NCBI GenBank assembly: GCA_021773635.1
Contig: JAJFJV010000017.1
Span: forward strand, 62,001 to 126,000
Origin: Gammaproteobacteria bacterium
Lineage (GTDB): Bacteria; Pseudomonadota; Gammaproteobacteria; HK1
Reading direction: 5' to 3'
Length of the DNA: 64,000 bases
Shown here one piece after another: positions 58,278-64,000 of this stretch. The translations under genes and the position numbers were made by a program. The notes beneath the pieces are model-generated. The model did not search any database, was not told the origin of the DNA, and saw only the letters and a program-made list of their open reading frames with translations. Within the stretch, counting starts at the first letter, position 1. Every line of letters starts with the position of its first letter.

Positions 58278-58721
58278 CTAAACTTCGTAGGGAGTGGGGT
58301 CGAGGAGGTCTATACGAACCGTATCGGCCTCGTAGGTCGCCTGATCACGGGGATTACGACTGATGGCCAGAAGTTGGCAATCTTCCGTGAAAATCGTCGT
58401 GTGATCCTCCATCGGAGGCGTGAAAACCATATCTCCGGCATGCAGGGTAATCTTTGTTGGCTCTTCCTCGCTCCCGGTCGGCCGATAATAGTAATCGAAG
58501 GCGCCGGACAAGATGTACATGTAGTGCCAATCCGTCTTGTGGTAGTGGTTCGAACGCAACGTGCCCTTTTTTGATGTGATCAACGATACATTCTTGGACG
58601 GTAAATTGAGCAAACACTGTATCGATCCCCGCGCATCTGCGTGAGGCTCCTCAAGGGGCACTATCGGCTCATCCGGCCACGATGAAGAATCATCCAGTAC
58701 TGTATTTCGCCAGTCGTTCAT
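58278..58721 (-). CDS. Small cupin protein, likely sugar-nucleotide isomerase or epimerase
   Basis: A 147-residue one-domain cupin: SNHYHKTDWHYMYILSG is the first cupin motif with the two His of a metal or substrate site, and LHAGDMVFTPPMEDHTTIF the second. It resembles FdtA/WxcM-type or dTDP-sugar epimerase-type proteins, but family placement is loose. Because it directly precedes a sugar C-methyltransferase in the transcript, a role on the same 4-keto-sugar is likely. Confidence 0.8.
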   Translation of the reverse strand: MNDWRNTVLDDSSSWPDEPIVPLEEPHADARGSIQCLLNLPSKNVSLITSKKGTLRSNHYHKTDWHYMYILSGAFDYYYRPTGSEEEPTKITLHAGDMVFTPPMEDHTTIFTEDCQLLAISRNPRDQATYEADTVRIDLLDPTPYEV

Positions 58722-58828
58722 TGGTTTTTCAACTCCTTAATAGTGGTGGCGGAGGTTATCTCGCAATTAACTACAATTCCATGCTTGAAAGGCAACAGAT
58801 ACCTTCGCCTGAGTCAACGCAATTTTTC

Positions 58829-60454
58829 TCAATCGTCTTCGGGTTTTTTGAGCTCATCCCGACTCCAGGCTTCTATCGTAACCTGTCGCCCTCGCGCCAA
58901 GGTCAGTTTGTCTTCTGGCGCATCCCGCGTAATCGTGGAGCCTGCACCGATAATAGCGCCTGCGCCAATGGCTACAGGGGCTACTAGCTGGCATCCGGAA
59001 CCAACGAATGCACCCTCACCAATGGTGGTCGGTTGAGTCTTCTTGCCGTCAAAATTGCAGGTGATTGTTCCGGCACCGATGATCACATCATGGCCGAGCG
59101 TCGCATCACCGATATAGGCATGATGGTTGATCTTTGATCCTGAACCGATAAGCGATTCCTTCACTTCAACAAAATTACCAATTTGCGCCCCGTTTTCAAC
59201 GCGGGTTCCCGCCCGAATTCGGGCGTAAGGACCAATGATACAATCTTTTCCAATATCCGCCGATTCAACGATTGAGTTGGTGCGAATATTGGTGCCCTTG
59301 CCTATAGCGCTATCCTCGAGAATACAATTCGATTCAACTGCAACGCCGTCCGCCAGCGTTACCGTTCCTTTCACAATAACATTGCAGTCAATCGTCACAT
59401 TGATACCCACCGACAATTTTCCACGAATATCAACGTGTTCCAGATTACCCGACCCGCCTTTTTCTTTTCTCTCCTGATTCGACATCTTGGCCTCCAAGAG
59501 GCCAACAAGATTGGCCTGATGCGTGGCAGCTCCCCAGAGCCTTTTACGCAGTTTCACATCGGATGTTGCCGATGCAAAATTCGTTAACATCTCAGCAAAG
59601 GCATTGGCCGATTTGATTCGAATCTGCTCCTCCTGGCCACGCTGATCGCGCAAAAGTATGTGCGATTCGTAGTCTGGGGATTTCGAGAAGATGCGATCGG
59701 CCCAAACAGATTTTTTTTTGCCCCAGACAGATACCTCGTTACGGTAGGCACGACCAAAGCCCCACTCTAGGGAAGCGACCTCCCCTCCCGGGAACTCAAG
59801 CGTTGCGTGCCCCCCTCTATCAACCTCGTCATTGGAAGACTTGTCGAGCCTGAACGAGCTTACTCGTGGCAAACCATCAATCAGTTGACCGGCAAGGGAA
59901 ATTGGATAGCAGGCAACATCCAGAAAGGCTCCACCGCCCAACTCAGCAGAACTGCGAAAGCCGGGATTTTCCAGTAGAGGCATACCAAACCAGCAACTAA
60001 GCGCCTCGACACCACCAAAATCTCCCGCCCGGGTCAAATCTGACAGGGACTCAAATTGCGGGTGAAACTGATACATGAAGGCTTCAGACAGGGCAATCCC
60101 CTCACATTGGGCTGCATCAATCAGGGCAAGTGAGCGTTCAGCCCTGTCCGTGAGTGCCTTCTCACAAAGCAGATGTTTGCCAGCCCTGATGACCGCGAGT
60201 CCCTGCTCGTAGTGCAGCCCGATTGGCGTACAGAGGTAAATTGCATCCACATCTTCTGAACTCAGCATTGCCGCGGCATCTGGCCAGACAATTCCTCCCC
60301 ATCTGTCGGCCGCCGCCCGTGCATTTTTCTGATTCCGGGAACAGACACCAGCCAACTCAACCGCATTGCACACATCAATCGCGGGAAGAATGTTCTTCTC
60401 TGCATGGTAGCCAACACCCCATATAGCCAATCGCACTGGAAATTGTTCAGGCAT
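58829..60454 (-). CDS. Gfo/Idh/MocA oxidoreductase fused to a GlmU-like N-acetyltransferase
   Basis: A 541-residue fusion. Residues 8-335 form a Gfo/Idh/MocA NAD(P)-dependent sugar oxidoreductase (AIWGVGYHAEK, then HLLCEKALTD with E98-K99). Residues from about 337 are a left-handed beta-helix very similar to the C-terminal half of GlmU: GPYARIRAG, NFVEVKES, SKINHHAYIGD and GAGTITCNFDG. Comparing with E. coli GlmU, the catalytic His363 corresponds to His444, and the conserved Arg (YARIR), Lys (VEVK), Tyr (AYIGD) and Asn-Phe (CNFDG) are kept. It should therefore be able to N-acetylate an amino sugar. The start overlaps the transferase stop (TGATG). Product unknown. Confidence 0.9.
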   Translation of the reverse strand: MPEQFPVRLAIWGVGYHAEKNILPAIDVCNAVELAGVCSRNQKNARAAADRWGGIVWPDAAAMLSSEDVDAIYLCTPIGLHYEQGLAVIRAGKHLLCEKALTDRAERSLALIDAAQCEGIALSEAFMYQFHPQFESLSDLTRAGDFGGVEALSCWFGMPLLENPGFRSSAELGGGAFLDVACYPISLAGQLIDGLPRVSSFRLDKSSNDEVDRGGHATLEFPGGEVASLEWGFGRAYRNEVSVWGKKKSVWADRIFSKSPDYESHILLRDQRGQEEQIRIKSANAFAEMLTNFASATSDVKLRKRLWGAATHQANLVGLLEAKMSNQERKEKGGSGNLEHVDIRGKLSVGINVTIDCNVIVKGTVTLADGVAVESNCILEDSAIGKGTNIRTNSIVESADIGKDCIIGPYARIRAGTRVENGAQIGNFVEVKESLIGSGSKINHHAYIGDATLGHDVIIGAGTITCNFDGKKTQPTTIGEGAFVGSGCQLVAPVAIGAGAIIGAGSTITRDAPEDKLTLARGRQVTIEAWSRDELKKPEDD

Positions 60455-61473
60455 CAGGCATTTTCCCGTAACGGCCCGTTACGCAGCGAAAACATGATTA
60501 TGGGAAGACAGGCAATGATCGTGAGCAATGGTGCAATCTCGTGCCTCCAGACAGACAGCGCGGCAAGCGGGATTAGCCAGAAAACCTCGATCAGCAGCAC
60601 CAGCCGAACCACCTTCAAATGGTCGTCCCAGATGCGCGCAAGATTCTGGTAAGCGTGGCTACGATGTGCGCGATACCATTTTTTCACAGTAACCACCCGA
60701 ATCAGTATCGTAACAGTGGTATCAACCACGAAATAGCCGAGTAGAATCAACCAGGTCCAGAGGCTCATGCTGTCTCGCCATAGTGATCCGAGAATCAGCG
60801 CCACAATGGTATATGAAAAAAAGCTGCTTCCCGAGTCACCGAGAAATACCTTTGCCGGAGGCCAATTGAAATATGCAAAGCCCGCACTGGCTGCAAAAAC
60901 CAGCGCGGCCAGTAGCGCGAATTCATGGTCATTGTTAATGAATAGGATAAGCATTGCTGCCCCGGTCACATACAGCGTCCCGGAAGTGGCCATGCCATCG
61001 ATTCCATCCATAAAATTAAACAGATTGAAGAACCAGACCATTGCCAATACAGCGGCAATATCCCCAGGCCAACCGAGCTGAATGCTGCCCATACCCAGCC
61101 CAAGGGGAGGCAGACCTCCAAACCAGTAAATAATCCAGACCGCTGCGGCAAACTGTACAAGCAGACGCGAAAGTGCCGGCAACTCAAATTTGTCGTCGGC
61201 GAATCCTACGAGCGCGAAGACCAGCCCACCTACAAAAAATATCAGGATATGTAGGTACTGAATAAGCCCTAACCGGTACCCGATCAGCACGGCAACAAGG
61301 TTGGTGGCAGCAACCACCATCCCCCCCCCACGCGGGGTGATCCCTGGATGAAGACTTCTATAGTTCGGGACTGCGTGAATGTGCAGCCGGAGAGCCAGTT
61401 GCGGGTAGTAAAAGTTAGCTACGAGAGAACAAACAAAAACGGTGCCTAGCAATATAGCGATTGTAATGGTCAC
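60454..61473 (-). CDS. wbpL: Undecaprenyl-phosphate sugar-1-phosphate transferase, WbpL/WecA family
   Basis: A 339-residue membrane protein with 10-11 helices of the polyprenyl-phosphate GlcNAc-1-phosphate transferase family. Motifs: RGGGMVVA, VGFADDKFELPALSR (the DDxxD-like Mg site), NLFNFMDGIDGMATSG, AKVFLGDSGSSFFSY, and the HRSHAYQNLARIW loop, which is closest to WbpL/WbcO enzymes. It would start each repeat unit on undecaprenyl phosphate, probably with a UDP-6-deoxy-HexNAc. It follows the PIG-L gene after 41 bases. Confidence 0.92.
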   Translation of the reverse strand: MTITIAILLGTVFVCSLVANFYYPQLALRLHIHAVPNYRSLHPGITPRGGGMVVAATNLVAVLIGYRLGLIQYLHILIFFVGGLVFALVGFADDKFELPALSRLLVQFAAAVWIIYWFGGLPPLGLGMGSIQLGWPGDIAAVLAMVWFFNLFNFMDGIDGMATSGTLYVTGAAMLILFINNDHEFALLAALVFAASAGFAYFNWPPAKVFLGDSGSSFFSYTIVALILGSLWRDSMSLWTWLILLGYFVVDTTVTILIRVVTVKKWYRAHRSHAYQNLARIWDDHLKVVRLVLLIEVFWLIPLAALSVWRHEIAPLLTIIACLPIIMFSLRNGPLRENA

Positions 61474-61514
61474 GTATTGAGTGCTCGTTCAGCTAACTCT
61501 GATGCCAGCAAGAC

Positions 61515-62210
61515 TCAGCAAAAATCACCCGGATTGAATAAACGAAACGGCGCCTGAAATGCCTCTGCAAGTTGAATACCCGCCTGGCTACCGCGCAGAG
61601 TTGCCAGTGAACGTACAACTTCCTTGCTACGGGGATGTGGATACTCTCTCAGAATCCCGCGATAGCACGCCAGAGCATCCAGTTTTTTCTGTAACAATTC
61701 TTCGCCTATCTCACAAAAGGTCTCGGCTCTGAATTGATCGCCTCCAGCACCAAAGGTCCATTCAGTACACGACAGAATCTCCATGAAATAGAGGGCTTTC
61801 AATGCCGGCACATCGGGTCTGCGCTGGAAAAGCCTCGCTGCTGCCTGACAAGCCCTTGATGTCTGTACATGATCATCGTTGAGATCGGAGGGGTGATGTG
61901 TAAACAACACGTCCGCGCCGGTCTCCAGCATGGCTGCCTCGATGAACTGGACTAACTCCAGGTGAGCAACAGTATTGAGTTTAATATTCGGAAAGTTTCC
62001 GACAATAGGTTCACCCAACCCGAGTATGCTCCGTGCACGCTCCATATCGGCATATAGCTCATCCAGCTCCGGGCGTTCCCGGCGCGCCGCTGCCTGACCG
62101 GATAAAATGCAAGACCTCACCGAAAGACCTTGTGCTGCAAGCAGAGAAGCGGTGGCACCACAACCCAGCACCTCATCATCCGGGTGGGCAACAACAATCA
62201 AGATGTTCAC
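61515..62210 (-). CDS. PIG-L family N-acetylglucosamine deacetylase
   Basis: A 231-residue PIG-L (LmbE-like) zinc hydrolase. The N-terminal AHPDDEVLGCG contains the metal-binding His-Pro-Asp-Asp, and THHPSDLNDDH supplies the further His. Such enzymes remove N-acetyl groups from GlcNAc on lipid or nucleotide carriers. It is the first structural gene after the ops element. Having a deacetylase and an N-acetyltransferase-fusion in the same locus suggests the acyl group of an amino sugar is exchanged, but this is inference. Confidence 0.92.
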   Translation of the reverse strand: MNILIVVAHPDDEVLGCGATASLLAAQGLSVRSCILSGQAAARRERPELDELYADMERARSILGLGEPIVGNFPNIKLNTVAHLELVQFIEAAMLETGADVLFTHHPSDLNDDHVQTSRACQAAARLFQRRPDVPALKALYFMEILSCTEWTFGAGGDQFRAETFCEIGEELLQKKLDALACYRGILREYPHPRSKEVVRSLATLRGSQAGIQLAEAFQAPFRLFNPGDFC

Positions 62211-62290
62211 ATAGGCTCCGGTAATTCCAGAAGAAAGCTATTGCGGTAGATTTTAACAAGTTAATCTTTCCAGGGCCCACCATTCCTTTA

Positions 62291-62304
62291 GGCACGCTAC
62301 CGCC
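62291..62304 (-). promoter_or_regulatory. ops element (RfaH loading site)
   Basis: On the minus strand GGCGGTAGCGTGCC, which contains the full consensus ops core GGCGGTAGCGTG. It sits in the 148-base leader between the regulator gene and the PIG-L gene, upstream of the long polysaccharide operon, as ops sites do in E. coli waa/wb/cps loci. RfaH binds the ops in the paused transcription complex and allows long transcripts to go on. No rfaH gene is in the window. Confidence 0.85.
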
Positions 62305-62305
62305 C

Positions 62306-62324
62306 TGTGAACGCGCAGTTCACA
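62306..62324. promoter_or_regulatory. Palindrome immediately upstream of ops
   Basis: A perfect inverted repeat TGTGAAC-GCGCA-GTTCACA that ends one base before the ops element in the direction of transcription. It could be an operator for the locus regulator encoded next door or an RNA hairpin before the ops pause. The sequence shows only the symmetry. Confidence 0.45.
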
Positions 62325-62339
62325 TGGAAAAATTGTCTT

Positions 62340-62358
62340 CGGCCCCTTCCCGGAGCCG
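62340..62358 (-). terminator. Terminator-like hairpin after the regulator gene
   Basis: Directly after the stop of the winged-helix gene, the minus-strand transcript can form CGGCTCC/GGGGCCG (seven pairs with one G-U, five-base loop). The T-run (TTTTT) begins eight bases later, so it is imperfect as an intrinsic terminator. It would favour partial stopping of transcription before the ops site. Confidence 0.4.
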
Positions 62359-62979
62359 TTATTCGATTTCTCGGGACTTCGACCTAAGGCCGAGAATTCC
62401 TGGAATCAGTATTCGCTCTGACGGAACGCTGTCTGCCAAGTAACGGAGACTTTCCTGAGGCTCGGAAAGCTCGGTAAGCACGCAGGCATGAAAGTCGCCG
62501 CACGCCTCAATGGCATCCCTTACTTCATGACCTAAAAAGCGTCCGTCCTTACCGGATAGATCCAGAATCCCTACCACCTGGATATCTGCCTCGAGGGCGC
62601 GCAGGGAGGCAATTTCCGCCAACTCCGATGCCCCACAGAGCAGAATCTGCTTCCAGCCCCGGCTGCGGCATTCCGAAAAGAGTTGTGCACAAGACTCCCC
62701 CGCCTGCCGGTAAAAGGAGAAAGAACAGGAAAGATAGCGGGCAGTAAGACGCCCCTTCTCGGCAAATCCCTTGGGGGTCAGGTAATAGAGGTAACGGTTG
62801 GCGGGCGCCTGTTGAATCTTTATCAGGCCCTTGCGTGCGCAACGTTTTAGGTAAGAATTTGCGAGTCCGAGGGCAACGTCGAGCCGATGCGCCAGACGGC
62901 GCTGGGTGACGTCATTTCCCTCATCGATGGCCTCGAGGATCCCCAGGGTCAGGGCCTCCTCACGGTCGAGCTCGTTCAT
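62359..62979 (-). CDS. Winged-helix transcriptional regulator with C-terminal Rossmann-like domain
   Basis: A 206-residue protein. N-terminal winged helix: TQRRLAHRLDVALGLANSYL (HTH) and LYYLTPKGFAEKGRLTARYL, like EPS-associated MarR-type regulators. The C-terminal half (ILLCGASELAEIASLRALEA, VVGILDLSGKDGRFLGHEV) resembles the N-terminal nucleotide-sugar binding domain of PglD-type acetyltransferases, so it may sense a sugar nucleotide. It is the first gene of the locus, transcribed from a strong promoter only a few bases upstream, with no ribosome-binding site visible. Confidence 0.85.
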   Translation of the reverse strand: MNELDREEALTLGILEAIDEGNDVTQRRLAHRLDVALGLANSYLKRCARKGLIKIQQAPANRYLYYLTPKGFAEKGRLTARYLSCSFSFYRQAGESCAQLFSECRSRGWKQILLCGASELAEIASLRALEADIQVVGILDLSGKDGRFLGHEVRDAIEACGDFHACVLTELSEPQESLRYLADSVPSERILIPGILGLRSKSREIE

Positions 62980-62988
62980 GGGATGAAC

Positions 62989-63017
62989 ACTATAGATATG
63001 AAGCTAAACCAGGTCAA
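62989..63017 (-). promoter_or_regulatory. Sigma70-type promoter of the regulator and polysaccharide locus
   Basis: TTGACC, 17 bases, TATAGT on the minus strand; 5 of 6 at each box with ideal spacing. The expected transcription start (about 62982) is only about three bases from the regulator ATG at 62979, so its mRNA would be nearly leaderless. Confidence 0.78.
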
Positions 63018-63082
63018 TAACTAACAAAGGGATAAGCTATCAGCGACCTGGAGCAGACTTAATTTCCAGAGTCATAAATTGT

Positions 63083-63112
63083 ATTCCGGCCCCAAGAATA
63101 TGGGGCCGGAAT
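63083..63112 (-). terminator. Hairpin after the right-edge gene
   Basis: A perfect 11-base inverted repeat (ATTCCGGCCCC/GGGGCCGGAAT) with an eight-base loop, about 19 bases after the stop of the minus-strand gene at the right edge. No clear T-run follows, but its stability and position make it a likely terminator. Confidence 0.65.
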
Positions 63113-63130
63113 ATTGCCAAACGTAACGAC

Positions 63131-64000
63131 CTAACGAACGATCTCGCGCCACAGCAAACGACCGGTCTGATTATCGCCGCTACCCGTAGTGTTGGTGACA
63201 TTGAAACCCGGATCAATGGGACCGACGGCGGGGTCCGTACCACCGGAACTACTAGTGCTGCTGCCACTGGTGGTACTCGTGGTGCTTGTAGTACTCGTGG
63301 TCGTGGTGGTACCGCCACTGCTGGTGGTGGTTCCACCGCTGGTGGTTGAACTCCCCTCCGCAGGACAATCACCGCTCTTGGTGAGACCGCCCACGGGAAG
63401 TCCGGGAAAGATTGGGAAGTCCGGAGATGATGGCCCATTGATGGTTACCGGCGAACTGGTTGCACCAGAAAATATATCAAAGTTGTTGCCGGTACTGTCC
63501 TTGATCTTCAGCAGCTGCTGACCCGAAGGTGCACCGCTCCAACTCAGATTGATACTGGTAATCAGGAAGGCATCCTCGCCAAGGGCACGGATACGGATAT
63601 CCCGGACCTTCTCCTTCGGTCCATCCAGACTGGCCTCATCCAGGTCAATCTCCACCGGATTGCCACCGATACCGGCAAGGCCCTCCTCAAAGCTGAGGGT
63701 AGACTGACCGGGATTACCCGCAGTATCAATGTAATCCATCGTCAGGGTGTAGCTGCAAATCCCCCCTCCCGCCGCGGAACCGGGCAGCGTGAGGCTGATA
63801 GCCTGGTCCGCTGTCGAAGCAGAAGGCAAATCAGATTTGTAGGTCACCTTGGACGGATTCTTTTGCTTCACCTCCTTTAGAACCTGACCCGATACCCCAC
63901 CGGTCCAGGTAAGATCGAAACGGTCAATAGTGAGGTCGCCCGCACCGAGGTTCCGTATCTTCACCTTCTGAATTTTATTGTCCTTGAAGTTCAGGCTGGT
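63131..64000 (-). CDS. 3' part of a repeat-containing surface or pseudopilin-like protein, open at the right edge
   Basis: The frame is open to base 64000, so at least 289 C-terminal residues are seen and the start is outside; the GTG at 63964 is only internal. Two copies of a domain about 122 residues apart share KIRNLGAGDLTIDRFDLTWTG and RIRALGEDAFLITSINLSWSG, each followed by SGQxL. Then come a 38-residue Ser/Thr/Gly linker (63239-63352) and a short tail ending TGRLLWREIVR. Such domains with a beta-sandwich look occur in surface or pilus-related proteins. Two cysteines are visible. Family not recognised. Confidence 0.75.
   Translation of the reverse strand, partial: TSLNFKDNKIQKVKIRNLGAGDLTIDRFDLTWTGGVSGQVLKEVKQKNPSKVTYKSDLPSASTADQAISLTLPGSAAGGGICSYTLTMDYIDTAGNPGQSTLSFEEGLAGIGGNPVEIDLDEASLDGPKEKVRDIRIRALGEDAFLITSINLSWSGAPSGQQLLKIKDSTGNNFDIFSGATSSPVTINGPSSPDFPIFPGLPVGGLTKSGDCPAEGSSTTSGGTTTSSGGTTTTTSTTSTTSTTSGSSTSSSGGTDPAVGPIDPGFNVTNTTGSGDNQTGRLLWREIVR

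Noticed and set aside
63189-63521. Valine/leucine-rich 110-codon plus-strand frame
   Set aside because: Complement of the Ser/Thr-rich linker of the right-edge protein; low-complexity shadow.

Overview
The window looks like the chromosome of a gammaproteobacterium. Evidence is the gene content and order (mnmA-hflD, clpS-clpA, a monofunctional EXDD-type RelA, YhdP/AsmA-like protein, a WbpM/PglF-type dehydratase at the end of an O-antigen-like locus, an RfaH-type ops site). A two-gene 2-oxoglutarate:ferredoxin oxidoreductase, a group I truncated haemoglobin and an Mrp-type antiporter would fit a chemolithotrophic or microaerophilic lifestyle, but nothing here fixes the genus. I see no tRNA, rRNA or CRISPR array.

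1-7.0 kb (minus strand): an Mrp-type cation/proton antiporter operon (E-F-G-MrpA C-terminal-like-B-C-D, plus a second ion-pumping subunit cut by the left edge) with a good sigma70-like promoter, preceded by relA. 7.2-13.6 kb (plus): yhdP, then mnmA-hflD-lipoprotein, the last three joined by ATGA overlaps. 13.7-18.0 kb (plus): a three-gene acyl-CoA module made of a fused EtfB-EtfA electron transfer flavoprotein, malonyl-CoA decarboxylase and an AcuI-type acryloyl-CoA reductase. 18.0-23.0 kb: truncated haemoglobin, an unrecognised 309-residue protein, KorAB, and two different ~160-bp inverted-repeat (MITE-like) elements. 23.1-31.7 kb: clpSA, an MlaC-like protein, purB, a small conserved protein, a standalone secretin-like protein, a DapA-family aldolase and a fatty acid desaturase. 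Two copies of one palindromic repeat family sit between convergent genes here.

31.7-63.0 kb (all minus strand): a roughly 31-kb surface polysaccharide locus. Read in the direction of transcription it runs: near-leaderless promoter, winged-helix regulator, hairpin, ops (RfaH loading) element, PIG-L deacetylase, WbpL-type initiating transferase, a Gfo/Idh/MocA oxidoreductase fused to a GlmU-like acetyltransferase, cupin, sugar C-methyltransferase, WbuB-like glycosyltransferase, two-domain dehydrogenase, AsnB-like amidotransferase, methyltransferase, heparinase-like protein, two glycosyltransferases, an IS3 remnant, methyltransferase, Wzx flippase, a Wzx-Wzy-like fusion, a second Wzy-like protein, a three-gene set for a UDP-N-acetyl-6-deoxy-L-hexosamine (best fit L-QuiNAc), a YefM/YoeB toxin-antitoxin pair, a small membrane ORF, a PglF/WbpM dehydratase and GalU, ending at a strong palindromic terminator. 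The middle part (about 38.6-53.5 kb) is clearly AT-rich compared with the flanks, which suggests horizontal acquisition. The right edge holds the 3' part of a repeat-containing protein with a Ser/Thr/Gly linker.

The observations I rate most worth follow-up are the oxidoreductase-GlmU fusion with all recognisable acetyltransferase residues kept, the Wzx-Wzy fusion next to separate Wzx and Wzy-like proteins, the ops element inside a regulator-first operon, and the EtfBA-MCD-AcuI module.
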